Source: Dehalococcoidia bacterium (GTDB taxonomy: Bacteria > Chloroflexota > Dehalococcoidia > GIF9 > AB-539-J10). Taken from it: 64,000 nt of DNA. The stretch covers positions 1-64,000 of the forward strand of contig SKVJ01000019.1 of assembly GCA_007129495.1 (NCBI GenBank), in the 5' to 3' direction. Shown piece by piece: positions 28,576 to 38,347 of this stretch (its first letter is position 1; every line of letters begins with the position of its first letter). The notes beneath the pieces were generated by a model. The model did no database searches. It saw only the letters and a program-made list of their open reading frames with translations, and was not told where the DNA came from. The position numbers and the translations under genes were made by a program.

Positions 28576-29253
28576 TCAGTCGAAGCCGTGCCAGGACGTC
28601 ACCGTCTCCAGTGGTTCGCGCGTACTATCCAGTCTGTTCGCCGGAAAATCCCAGTCAGGATAACCTATCGCCACGGCAGCAGTGAGGCGGGAATCATCGG
28701 GTATGCCTGTAACCTCACGAATCAGGTCGGGATAACACAGTGCCTGTTGATCGATGCAGGTACCCAGCCCGAAACACGTTGCTCCCAGGCAAAGCCCCTC
28801 GGTCAGAAGACCAAGGTCGAAATCAGTCCGCGCACGCTCCAGTGTGCCATCCGTGTAGATGAAAATTCCCACTGGTGCATCGAAAAACCGCAAAGCCTTG
28901 CGGTTCCATTCCTCCCTTCCCTCCATATCATCCCTCTCGATGCCAAGCAGTTTGAAGATCTGGATTCCGACCTCCCTACGCCGCCGCAGATAGTCCCCGA
29001 AGAGGTCTGCAGGCGCGACGTCAGGGTTAACCGGAGCCCGTTTCTCGCGTAATCCGACACCGCGTGTGTTCAACTCCACAAGAGGTTGACCCGTCACCAC
29101 AGCCAGCAGCCAGGGCTGTGCATTGGAAGCGGACGGCGATTGGATAGCCAGTTCAATTATTCGTTCGAGATGCTCTTTCGGAACGGGATCCGGCAGAAAA
29201 CCCCGGATACTCTTCCTGTTATGCATCGCCTCTGACAACGACATACAATCCAT
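28576..29253 (-). CDS. Nitroreductase family protein
   Basis: RKSIRGFLPDPVPKEHLERIIELAIQSPSASNAQPW; AVAIGYPDWDFPANRLDSTREPLE. Confidence 0.88.
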   Translation of the reverse strand: MDCMSLSEAMHNRKSIRGFLPDPVPKEHLERIIELAIQSPSASNAQPWLLAVVTGQPLVELNTRGVGLREKRAPVNPDVAPADLFGDYLRRRREVGIQIFKLLGIERDDMEGREEWNRKALRFFDAPVGIFIYTDGTLERARTDFDLGLLTEGLCLGATCFGLGTCIDQQALCYPDLIREVTGIPDDSRLTAAVAIGYPDWDFPANRLDSTREPLETVTSWHGFD

Positions 29254-29334
29254 TCAGCACCTCCGGGATATCCGCGCAGGACGGCTGGTAATCGTACTCC
29301 TATACTGGAAGAACGACAAACACTGTCTCACTGG

Positions 29335-30033
29335 TTACGAGCGTGTGGAAATCCTGCCGACAGGGATCACGTACAGAGGCGCTTCATCATCAGGTAGCCC
29401 GAGAAGCGCACTGAGATCGTCGTCCTGAAAGGCGCCGATCACCACACAGCCGAGATCCAGCGCAGTAGCCTGCAGGTAGACGTTCTGGGCGGCATGACCC
29501 GCCTCCATATGCACATACCTCAGCCCGCGACCACCATATCTGCCCGTTGTTCTCTCGTAGACTGCGCTGATAGCCAGGACAACGGCACCCTCTTCAACGC
29601 TGCTTTGTCCCAGCGATGCCTGTGCCAGTTCCTTTCGTACGTCACCGCTCAGAATTCTTGCAAGTTCATGCCGACCAGTTCTATATAGATATACACCCGC
29701 TTCCAGACCATCCACGTCGCCCGCCACGAGATACAACTCCAGCGGGTACGTGCCTCCAGCCGAGGGTGACGTTCTACCTCCCCAGTCAACAGTTGTGCCC
29801 TGAGCTGCCCACAACAACTGCGAGACCTCTTCAAGTGTTATAGGCTCACCCGTGTAGTCCCGCACCGATCTCCGCTCGAAGAGCGCTTCTTCAACCGTCA
29901 TCTCTCCCATTAGTCTCGCGTCTGGAAGGGATATGTGTTCCTGTCCTTGCCCAGCCGGGACAGAAGGTTCGGGCGAAACGCCACACCCGGCACATAATGC
30001 CGGGACGAGAAGTGCCAGAATCAACCCCTTCAT
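29335..30033 (-). CDS. SagB/ThcOx-type nitroreductase-like predicted lipoprotein
   Basis: Signal LVPALCAGC lipobox; ERRSVRDYTGEPITLEEVSQLLWAAQG; SAGGTYPLELYLV; VYLQATALDLG. Confidence 0.85.
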   Translation of the reverse strand: MKGLILALLVPALCAGCGVSPEPSVPAGQGQEHISLPDARLMGEMTVEEALFERRSVRDYTGEPITLEEVSQLLWAAQGTTVDWGGRTSPSAGGTYPLELYLVAGDVDGLEAGVYLYRTGRHELARILSGDVRKELAQASLGQSSVEEGAVVLAISAVYERTTGRYGGRGLRYVHMEAGHAAQNVYLQATALDLGCVVIGAFQDDDLSALLGLPDDEAPLYVIPVGRISTRS

Positions 30034-30433
30034 ATGGCGTCACCTCCTTGCCGCCATACCTCAACGCCATTGGGAATACAACACAACGAACAGCCAGCCA
30101 ACACTTCTACCGTAGTAGCAAGTTTGGGCCATGTCAAATCGGCGCCGGGGCTCCAATGCCCGAACATCGGGTATCATCGTTGAGTCCGCGGGCCAATCCG
30201 TTATCGTCGCCACGGTCCTCTTCATGCTATCCGTAAGCACGGGCAGCCGACTCGCCGGTGTACAGACCCAACGACGAATGGGATGCTGCAGCCGAATCTA
30301 TTCAGCATAATCTTCCGGTATCGCAGCTTTTTTGCCGCTGATCAGGAATTCTGTACACTCAAGAGTAAGGATGTGCCACACGTAAGCAACGCTGATGGCA
30401 ATACCCGAAAATACTTAGAAGGGGGGTGGATTG

Positions 30434-30556
30434 ATGGAAGCACTACCGTTCCTGTTACCCATCGCGGTCTTCGCGCTGATAGGACTGGTTGTTCGCATAA
30501 TGGTGTTGCGGCAACTCAGGCAGTTGGAACACCAGAAGAACAACTCCGGACAGTAG
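30434..30556 (+). CDS. Small single-pass membrane protein (40 aa), not in the ORF track
   Basis: MEALPFLLPIAVFALIGLVVRIMVLRQLRQLEHQKNNSGQ*, preceded by a purine-rich aggggggtgg. Confidence 0.5.
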   Translation: MEALPFLLPIAVFALIGLVVRIMVLRQLRQLEHQKNNSGQ

Positions 30557-30719
30557 CAGCCAGGCATTCTGCAGGACGGGCATGTCGGCACGTGCTGTAT
30601 ACATCGATCCGAGAGCCATTGAAGTCAGACATGCCCGAGCCTGTTGAGCTACCAACCCACCAGTAAAAGCTTTCAGACCACCGGCTCCCGAAACGCGCGG
30701 CAGACAGAATAGTGTCGCA

Positions 30720-30748
30720 TTGACTTGCCATGTTACACATGGTAGCGT
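30720..30748 (+). promoter_or_regulatory. Putative promoter with operator palindrome in the spacer
   Basis: TTGACT - 17 nt - TAGCGT; spacer contains CCATGT-TAC-ACATGG. Confidence 0.4.
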
Positions 30749-30777
30749 CCGCTCATTCAAACGGGAGGTACCACACA

Positions 30778-31239
30778 ATGATACTCGACACCCTTGAAAA
30801 CTCATCACGCTACGAATTCCTGGGACCAAGGTTCGCCCAGGCGTTTGAGCTGCTTAAGACGGGCAATCTTACGGACAAAGAAGCGGGCAGCTACGAAGTG
30901 GATGGCAAGAATCTCTACTACATGGTGCAGAGCTACAACACCAAGCCCAAGGAGGAACGCCGTTTTGAATCACACCGCGTATATGCGGATATCCAGGTCG
31001 TCTTCTCCGGTCGCGAGGCCATGGGCCTCATACAGGTAACTGGGCTCGAAGTGCAGATACCATACGAGGAAACCAAAGACATCATATTCTATGCAACTCC
31101 GTCAGATTACACGGAACTGAGAATGGGTCCACGCGATTTCGTGGTTCTCTTCCCCAATGAAGCGCATATGCCACAGTGCCAGTGGGATGGCCCCGCACAA
31201 GTCAGTAAGATCGTGTTCAAGGTAGCGCTCGAGAACTAG
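30778..31239 (+). CDS. YhcH/YjgK/YiaL family protein
   Basis: EVDGKNLYYMVQSYNTKPKEERRFESHRVYADIQVVFSGREAMG; PNEAHMPQ. Confidence 0.88.
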   Translation: MILDTLENSSRYEFLGPRFAQAFELLKTGNLTDKEAGSYEVDGKNLYYMVQSYNTKPKEERRFESHRVYADIQVVFSGREAMGLIQVTGLEVQIPYEETKDIIFYATPSDYTELRMGPRDFVVLFPNEAHMPQCQWDGPAQVSKIVFKVALEN

Positions 31240-31285
31240 CCCGCAAACCATTCCGGCATAAGGCCTCCTGCACCAGGCGGCACAG

Positions 31286-32557
31286 TCATGCTGGCGTGTA
31301 GGACTTCGGCCGCCTCACCAACAATACAGCGGGCAGTGAGATCGCGTAGAGAGCAGCGAACAACACGAATGCCCAGTGGTACGTTCCGACGCTATCATAG
31401 ATCAAACCACCAATAAGAGGGCCGGTCGCAGTACCGAGATTCAGCAGCAGCGTAATCATGCCAAAGATCGAGCCGTAGTGCTTCAGTCCAAAACTGGTAC
31501 TGGTAAGGATGGACACCGTCGGCAACCAGCTACCGGCGCCAAAGCCCATCAGAAGCGAGTACGTCCAGATCATGGCCATCGATGAACCGCTGCCGACTTG
31601 AATAACCACAAGCAGGCCAAGCGCTTGCAGAGAGAGCCCGATGGAGGACGCATAGCGCGCCGACATCCTGTCGCACAACCAGCCGAAAATGAACTTGCCA
31701 ACACCGCTCCCAAAACCTATGGCTCCGAGCGCAAGGGCAGCCGCCCCGGTGGGAAATCCGAGATCCATCAGATTGGGTGCCTGGGACTGGAGCCCGCCCA
31801 TGCTGCTGAAATTCCCCAAAAGATACGAGATGGCGATGAGCCAGAACGCTGAGAACGCAACAGCCTGTCGCAAGCTGAGTCCCGCACTTGTCCCTCCACC
31901 GACACTCGGCAGCGCTTCAGCAACCAGTGCACCGTCAGGGTGTAATCCCATCTCCTCAGGGCGAGTCCGCAGCGTCAACAAGGCCAGGGGGATAATCGAT
32001 ATCCATACAATCAATGCCATTGACAAGTAGGCTCCACGCCAGCCGATGGCCTCAATAAGATAGCCTGCTACCGGAGCCATCACTAGACCACCGGCGCCGA
32101 TTCCGGATGACATCAGTCCTATAGCCATCCCGCGCTTCTTCTTGAACCAATTCGACACGACTGCACTGCAGGGTACCGATCCAATAGCCCCCGCGCCGGT
32201 GCCAATGAATACATATCCGAGAAAGAAGAGATACAACTGACTCATAACGCTGAGGAGCACGAAGCCGACACCCATAACAACCGCCCCCAGCGCTATGACA
32301 TGCCGTGCTCCATGCTTGTCAACCATACGCCCGACGAGAGGCGACGCCACTCCCATCATTACGAAGAAAATGGTGAAGCCCACCATTATCTCGCCACGGC
32401 TCCATCCCAAGACTGACTGTAGAGGTGGCACAAACAGACTGTAGATGAACGAGCCACAGCCGATACTGATCAGCATGCAGAGAAAGGTGAAGGCGACAAT
32501 CCAATAACCATAGAAGAATCGGGGCGGGGCGTGAGGCTGGGACGCGTGCGTACTCAT
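31286..32557 (-). CDS. MFS transporter (oxalate/formate antiporter-like)
   Basis: FFYGYWIVAFTFLCMLISIGCGSFIYSLFVPPLQSVLGWSRGEI; start refined to MSTHASQ. Confidence 0.88.
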   Translation of the reverse strand: MSTHASQPHAPPRFFYGYWIVAFTFLCMLISIGCGSFIYSLFVPPLQSVLGWSRGEIMVGFTIFFVMMGVASPLVGRMVDKHGARHVIALGAVVMGVGFVLLSVMSQLYLFFLGYVFIGTGAGAIGSVPCSAVVSNWFKKKRGMAIGLMSSGIGAGGLVMAPVAGYLIEAIGWRGAYLSMALIVWISIIPLALLTLRTRPEEMGLHPDGALVAEALPSVGGGTSAGLSLRQAVAFSAFWLIAISYLLGNFSSMGGLQSQAPNLMDLGFPTGAAALALGAIGFGSGVGKFIFGWLCDRMSARYASSIGLSLQALGLLVVIQVGSGSSMAMIWTYSLLMGFGAGSWLPTVSILTSTSFGLKHYGSIFGMITLLLNLGTATGPLIGGLIYDSVGTYHWAFVLFAALYAISLPAVLLVRRPKSYTPA

Positions 32558-32617
32558 CGATTTGCCCAAGGGAAGTGGTATTATACCAGAAGGAAACGCG
32601 CTGAAGAGCTTATTACT

Positions 32618-33607
32618 ATGGCGGCACGTGTCACGGAAAGGTCGACTCCAACTAACTCGAGTCCGGGAAGCAGCATCTGCACCCGCCGAAGATACTTCTT
32701 CATCATCAATAGACAGTCGGGTAATTATGGCAAGTGGCTCGTGCAGATGCGAGTCGGAGAATTCCTGACTACCGAGGGAATCACGGGAGAAGTCCACTAC
32801 CTGGTAGGCACAGATATGCTGAAAGAGAGGCTCTCGCAAGCCTGCCGTGAAGGCTACCGGGACTTCGTGGTAGTGGGAGGCGATGGTTCAGTCTCACTCG
32901 TCGCAAGTCTGCTACGCGGCAGGGATTGCCGTATCGGCATCGTTCCGGTAGGAACCTCGAACACGCTCGCACAGGTTCTTGGCATTCCGCTCGGAGCCCG
33001 GCGTTCACTTGAACTTCTGCTTGCACCAGACCATACTCGTGCCGCGGACGGCCTCGACATCGGAGGACGGCTCCATTTTCTCAATGTATCTGCCGGCCTC
33101 TCGTCCCTGTCTGTCTCGGACCTGCGCACGTTAGAGAAGTCCTACCTCAAGGTCTTCGCATACGTTCTTGCGGTTATCCGCAGCATGAGAAAGGCGAAGA
33201 TAAGACGTTTCACCGTCACTCTGGACGGCGAGACTACTACGCTCGATGCCGCCGAGTTGTTTGTTGACAATGTAGGTGTATTGGGGTCACCTCGCTATCG
33301 CACCTCGAACTCAGAGATCGATGATGGTTCTGCCGAGGTATGGTTCCTTCGCAAGGGTACCCCTCCGGAACTGGGGAATGCGCTACTGGATCTGGTACTG
33401 CTAAGGAAGAAACGCCTGAGCATACAATTCATTGCCCGCGCAACGACAGTGTCCATAGACTGCGCCGAAAAGATACCGGTTCAGGCAGATGGTGACATCA
33501 TCGGCCACACGCCGGTTGATATTACTGTCACCCGAGGCGTCGCACGATTCATTGTCCCTGAAGGTCGAGGGGGAGGCGCTCCACCGATTCCTCCAGACAA
33601 CACCTAG
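32618..33607 (+). CDS. Diacylglycerol kinase family lipid kinase
   Basis: INRQSGNYGKW; VVVGGDGSVSLVASLL; GIVPVGTSNTLAQVLGIP; QADGDIIGHTPVDI. Confidence 0.88.
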   Translation: MAARVTERSTPTNSSPGSSICTRRRYFFIINRQSGNYGKWLVQMRVGEFLTTEGITGEVHYLVGTDMLKERLSQACREGYRDFVVVGGDGSVSLVASLLRGRDCRIGIVPVGTSNTLAQVLGIPLGARRSLELLLAPDHTRAADGLDIGGRLHFLNVSAGLSSLSVSDLRTLEKSYLKVFAYVLAVIRSMRKAKIRRFTVTLDGETTTLDAAELFVDNVGVLGSPRYRTSNSEIDDGSAEVWFLRKGTPPELGNALLDLVLLRKKRLSIQFIARATTVSIDCAEKIPVQADGDIIGHTPVDITVTRGVARFIVPEGRGGGAPPIPPDNT

Positions 33608-33906
33608 ATCGCAAGCACGGTTCGTACATCGATCCAGTCCTCCAGTCCGGAAACTTTGCCCCGGGGCGGATGCAACCTGTTCCTGATATTAGCAGGATGA
33701 TGACCCCACGGTGCTGGCTTTGGCCGATCGGCGAAAGAGCGCATGTTTAATGGACCCATCCGGATTGTTCCGGTTGTCAGTCTGCTGGACATCTCGTTCT
33801 GACGATTCTCAGGTACCGTCTGAAAGACAGGAGAAGGAGAAGGGGTACACTCTGGACGAAACCCCCTCGCTTGCTATCGCTGAGTGAAGTTAACGTATCG
33901 TTCGTG

Positions 33907-35022
33907 CTACCTGCTCCCCTCTTTCTGTCTCTGCTGTCGCTCAGGAACACAGTAAATACCCTCACCCGAACGTGCAGGTCCGAAGCAGAGGTTGCAGTGA
34001 ATACATGTAGCATCCGATGTGTCACCCTCACGCCAGCGGCGTACGAGGAACGGCTCACGTATCAGCGGACGGCTGAGCGAGATGAGGTCAGCTATCCCTT
34101 CTTCAATCAGGTTCTGCGCAACGCTGTAGGTTCGTATGCCTCCCACGAGAATCAGTGGTACAGACACGGCCTCTTTGTAGAGACGCGCCGCGTCGACGTA
34201 GTAAACCTCTTCCTCCGGCGGCTGAATACCCGGCCGGGCGAAACCACGGTCGGCCGGACTCAAGGGAGTGCCACCACTCAACTCCACTGCATCGATGCCC
34301 TCGCTCTCCAGTATCCTGGCAACCTCGACCATTTCCTTACGTGTGAATCCGCCATCGATGAAATCGTCAGAGTTCATCTTGATAAGCACCGGGATTTCGT
34401 CCCCAACGGCATCGCGCACGGCATTCAGAACTTCACGATGAATGCGCGAACGATTCACCAGACTGCCACCATACTCATCGTTACGTCGATTGAAATAGGG
34501 CGAGAGAAACTGGCTCAGGAGATACGCGTGGGCAGAATGAATCTGCACCCCATCGAATCCCGCTTCCATGGCCCGTTCAGCGCCACGCCGAAACGCCTGC
34601 ACAAGATCGCGTATCTCGTTATTCGTGAGTTCCCTGCACGAGTGTCCGTCGGGCAGCGTGATCGCAGATGGCCCCACGAACTCGCCATCGGGTTCGACGG
34701 CAGTGCAACCTGCATGTGCAATCTGAAGCACGATCCTCGCTCCATTTATGTGCGCTGCTTCAGCCATGCGCGTGAGACCCGGCACCATCTCATCCCGGTG
34801 AACTCCGAGTTGCGGTGGGCGAACCCGGCCGCGAGGCTCAACATAGGCATGGCTGCTGATGATGAGTCCTGTCTCTCCCCTCGCGAGTTCGGCGGTAAGC
34901 TCAAAAACAGCGTCCTTACAGGATCCATCCGGATTGCCCATGCCCTCATAAGTCGCCGACCGTACAAACCGGTTCGGCACGCTCATACTGTTGATGAAAA
35001 CCTGGTCGAATAGCGTTCGCAT
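33907..35022 (-). CDS. NADH:flavin oxidoreductase (Old Yellow Enzyme family)
   Basis: VPNRFVRSATYEG; FDGVQIHSAHAYLLSQFLSPYFNRRNDEYGGS; C-terminal CIHCNLCF. Confidence 0.92.
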   Translation of the reverse strand: MRTLFDQVFINSMSVPNRFVRSATYEGMGNPDGSCKDAVFELTAELARGETGLIISSHAYVEPRGRVRPPQLGVHRDEMVPGLTRMAEAAHINGARIVLQIAHAGCTAVEPDGEFVGPSAITLPDGHSCRELTNNEIRDLVQAFRRGAERAMEAGFDGVQIHSAHAYLLSQFLSPYFNRRNDEYGGSLVNRSRIHREVLNAVRDAVGDEIPVLIKMNSDDFIDGGFTRKEMVEVARILESEGIDAVELSGGTPLSPADRGFARPGIQPPEEEVYYVDAARLYKEAVSVPLILVGGIRTYSVAQNLIEEGIADLISLSRPLIREPFLVRRWREGDTSDATCIHCNLCFGPARSGEGIYCVPERQQRQKEGSR

Positions 35023-35128
35023 TGCACCTCCTTGACAGGGTAGTATCTACCAGTTCGACAAACGGGGTCAACCGCACCGGCCATATGGATGGATAACCGC
35101 CGCTGTCAGGCTGCCATCGGGAGGTTCA

Positions 35129-35851
35129 ATGTCCCCAGAGCCACTGTCACATCGAGAGAAGCGGGCCCTGCAGGCGACAGTCCAACGATATATGGCGTCT
35201 TGCGATGGACTTCGCGCCCACTGCGAGCGCTGCCTGCAGACACGCCGCTGGGAAGGGCAGGTGCCTCTAATGCTCGTGGATGCAGCCTTCATGTCGATAG
35301 GACTTAACTACTTCACCTCCGTTGTGCCCGCCGTGGCGAAGTACGAGGAATGGATGAACGAGGGGCGCGCACCTGGAAGTCTCCGTGAGTTATCCGCGCT
35401 GTCGTACGAGCATCTCGCCCCGCTGTGGAAGAACCGCCGCTCCTGGCAGGTGGCGCGTGACGTCGCCGCATGCATGGCTGACGACTCCACTTCCGACACC
35501 AGCGCTCTGCGCAGATGGGCCGCAGACGCTTCGGTGCGTTCGTGGAAGAGCAACCGCGTAGGCATGGTCAGAGGGGTGGGCATTAACACGTTTCAGTACC
35601 TGCGAATGATGGGCGGCGTGGACACATCCATGCCGGATAAGATAGTAAGGCGCGTAATTGCTGATGTGCTGAGAGAAGCCGACGTGGTACTGCCTACTGC
35701 AGGTGACCTCGAACTCATCTACACGATCGACCACATCGCAGAGGCCACGGGATACCGCCCCATCGAACTGTGCTGGATGACCTGGATGGTGCAGTCAGAG
35801 GGAAAGGTAATGCGCATGGCCAAGTACCGCGATCTGTTAGGGCGCATATAG
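35129..35851 (+). CDS. Uncharacterised protein with a helix-hairpin-helix-like segment
   Basis: Segment VRGVGINTFQYLRMMGGVDTSMPDKIVRRVIADVL. Confidence 0.55.
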   Translation: MSPEPLSHREKRALQATVQRYMASCDGLRAHCERCLQTRRWEGQVPLMLVDAAFMSIGLNYFTSVVPAVAKYEEWMNEGRAPGSLRELSALSYEHLAPLWKNRRSWQVARDVAACMADDSTSDTSALRRWAADASVRSWKSNRVGMVRGVGINTFQYLRMMGGVDTSMPDKIVRRVIADVLREADVVLPTAGDLELIYTIDHIAEATGYRPIELCWMTWMVQSEGKVMRMAKYRDLLGRI

Positions 35852-35876
35852 CCACATGTCCCCGGTTATCTCAAAG

Positions 35877-35901
35877 GAGGAGGGGGCCTGGCCCCCTCCT
35901 C
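35877..35901. terminator. Bidirectional terminator hairpin between convergent genes
   Basis: gaggagggggc-ctg-gccccctcctc, 11-bp GC-rich stem between genes ending at 35851 (+) and 35925 (-). Confidence 0.7.
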
Positions 35902-35924
35902 AGAAGTTCTAACTGCAATCCCAA

Positions 35925-37307
35925 TTACCAGGGTAAGAGTTCCGGAGCGAACCAGCTAATCATGCCCACGACCAGGACGACAAAGATAATAATGGGCAGG
36001 ACAATGCCGCAGTAAATGCGCAGCCCTTCGGGGAAGCGCATACCTTCACCGGTGTTCGCCTCTTCCATGAAGCTCTTCCAGCCCCAACCAAAGCGGTGGG
36101 AACAGAACAGCGCGAATATCAACGCGCCAACCGGGAGCAGAGTGTAGCTCACGATGAAGTCCCACAGATCAATGAATATCGACCCGGGCACACCGGGAAG
36201 CGTCTGAATGTGGCTCCACGGGCCGAACCCAAGTACCACCGGTATGGAGAGAACAAACACGGCAATGCCTTCTACTGCGACAGCCTTGGTCCGCGTCCAG
36301 CCCCACTGATCCATAGCGTAGGCGGTAAGGTTCTCGAAGACCGCGACGACGGTCGTCATAGCCGCCAGTGCCACGAGCAGGAAGAAGAGAACCGACCATA
36401 GCTGTCCAAATGCCATCGCATTGAAGATATTGGGCAGGGTAATGAACACAAGACCTGCACCGGAGCCAGGATCGACACCAAACGCGAACGCGGTCGCGAA
36501 GATGATCAGTCCGGCCGTCAATGCGACCACTGCATCGATACCAATAACTCGCACCGACTCACCTGCCAGCGCCCGTTGCTTGTTGATGTAGCTGCCAAAT
36601 ATGGCCATGCTGCCGATACCGAGACTCAGCGTGAAGAACGCTTGGGCCATTGCGGCGTACACACCGGCTAAACTCAGGCCAGCGAAATCAGGCCGGAGAT
36701 AGAATTCAAGACCGGCACCAGCCCCGGGCAACGTCACAGCCCTCACCGCCAGCACGATCAGGAGAACAAACAGTCCTCCCATCATGATTTTGCCGATCCG
36801 TTCGACGCCTCGCCTCAATCCCATCGCGCAGACAAGGTAGCCGATCAACACGACAAGGAACATCCACAACATCAGTTGGGCTGTATTATCAAGCAGTCCC
36901 CCGAAGAATGCGCCCAGCTCATCCGGACTTCTACCTATCAGGTTGCCCACAGCTGAATGGTACAGATACGCAAGAGTCCACCCGGCAACCGTCGTGTAGA
37001 ACATCATCAGAATAAGATTGCCGAGAATCCCAATATGACCGTATACGTGCCACTTGCTGCCCTGTGGCTCCAGAGCCGTCATGGCGCCCGCGAGATTTCT
37101 CTGGGCTGCACGGCCCATGGCGAATTCCATAGTCATTATGGGAAAGCCCAGTATTGCCAGGAAAACCAGATAGATAATGATGAAGGCTGCGCCACCATTC
37201 TCGCCAACGACCCATCCAAATCGCCAGATGTTGCCCAGCCCCACAGCGCATCCAGCCGAGATGAGCAGGAAGCCCAACCTCGTCGCCATTTGTTCACGTT
37301 GCTGCAT
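35925..37307 (-). CDS. Sodium-dependent transporter, SNF family (LeuT/MhsT-like)
   Basis: LGFLLISAGCAVGLGNIWRFGWVVGENGGAAFIIIYLVF; start refined with TAAGGAGGTG SD. Confidence 0.92.
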   Translation of the reverse strand: MQQREQMATRLGFLLISAGCAVGLGNIWRFGWVVGENGGAAFIIIYLVFLAILGFPIMTMEFAMGRAAQRNLAGAMTALEPQGSKWHVYGHIGILGNLILMMFYTTVAGWTLAYLYHSAVGNLIGRSPDELGAFFGGLLDNTAQLMLWMFLVVLIGYLVCAMGLRRGVERIGKIMMGGLFVLLIVLAVRAVTLPGAGAGLEFYLRPDFAGLSLAGVYAAMAQAFFTLSLGIGSMAIFGSYINKQRALAGESVRVIGIDAVVALTAGLIIFATAFAFGVDPGSGAGLVFITLPNIFNAMAFGQLWSVLFFLLVALAAMTTVVAVFENLTAYAMDQWGWTRTKAVAVEGIAVFVLSIPVVLGFGPWSHIQTLPGVPGSIFIDLWDFIVSYTLLPVGALIFALFCSHRFGWGWKSFMEEANTGEGMRFPEGLRIYCGIVLPIIIFVVLVVGMISWFAPELLPW

Positions 37308-37782
37308 ATTCACCTCCTTAATTGCAGGAAACAAGCCGGCCTGCGTATCGACCCTTCCATGGGATATGAGAAAGGGCTTACCCTCCGGATGATGTACAAA
37401 GGGGCAGCCACAGTCACATGAATCCTCAGGACGCCCGGCAAAGGCTTCAATAAAGGGAGTTAACCACCAAACACAGCGGAACAGCGTCTACTATGACGAG
37501 TGCCGATCTCAAATGTCAATAGGTAGCGCCTTTTTTCCGTCAGTGTGCGAGAGGTTATTCGGTCGCATAACGATCAGCAAGACACTCGCCGAAGGCAATA
37601 GCTGACGCGTACAGTACCACCGCGCTCCATCCGGATCCGTCAGGACGAGAATCGAACTATACGAAATGCAAATCGTCGTAGTGCCCGGGGATGGAGTTGG
37701 ACCTGCTGCGACTGCGTGGCCTTGCACCCACGCCTGGTAGGGGAATTTGACTTCGTCCGTGGTACTCGGTATATTTGACTAT

Positions 37783-37801
37783 GGTGACTATCTTAGTCAC
37801 C
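37783..37801. promoter_or_regulatory. Candidate Rrf2/IscR-type operator palindrome
   Basis: GGTGACT-ATCTT-AGTCACC perfect 7-bp arms, flanked by TTGACT and TATTAT. Confidence 0.4.
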
Positions 37802-37913
37802 TATTATCCTTAAAGGTGCATGGTGTCTGTGATGAAGGTTTCATTGAATCATAGGTATGTGGCCGAGAGCCAAGTGGGGGGAACTGTAAGAACCGCTTCG
37901 AGAGAAGAGGTAT

Positions 37914-38093
37914 ATGGTCAATCTCAGCATTCAGGTGGAACTCGGTTTAATGGAAAGTTGGCTCTCCAGGAATCATCCGGGAGACAAGTGCCAGACCTTG
38001 GCGTACGAATATCAGATCAAGAAGACGCATTATCCACGAGTAGTTCGGTGCGTTCCACAGGTGCAGGCATCGTTCCAACAGCAACGTTCGTGA
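37914..38093 (+). CDS. Possible 59-aa small protein, not in the ORF track
   Basis: MVNLSIQVELGLMESWLSRNHPGDKCQTLAYEYQIKKTHYPRVVRCVPQVQASFQQQRS*; AGAAGAGG upstream. Confidence 0.35.
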   Translation: MVNLSIQVELGLMESWLSRNHPGDKCQTLAYEYQIKKTHYPRVVRCVPQVQASFQQQRS

Positions 38094-38347
38094 CACGGCG
38101 CTCAAAGTTGAGTCGTCGACCTGGTTCGGCGATGACATCCTTCTACAAATATCAGTCGCCTCCTCACTGTAGCCTCTCTCGTGTTTCGGGGTGTTCGCTC
38201 CATCCCGGCATCTGTTGTTAACGGCCTGCCGGGCACGAGCCGCCATTCCTATCAGCAGACCTGCCGACCCTTGTTGCCATCCGTCCGCGGCCGGCAGAAG
38301 AAGCGGTGCCAGGTCAGCAAACAACAACGTACATTGAGGAGAGAAGA

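Noticed and set aside
33871-35013. 380-aa plus-strand ORF
   Set aside because: Antisense to the Old Yellow Enzyme family gene, which has clear motifs.
37933-37946. T-box-like string CAGGTGGAACTCGG upstream of cysK
   Set aside because: Only partial match to AGGGTGGNACCGCG, no visible Stem I or antiterminator, and it lies inside the plausible 59-aa ORF.
37820-38221. 133-aa plus-strand ORF upstream of cysK
   Set aside because: Low-complexity Ser/Arg-rich composition, no clear SD; the 59-aa ORF in another frame looks better.
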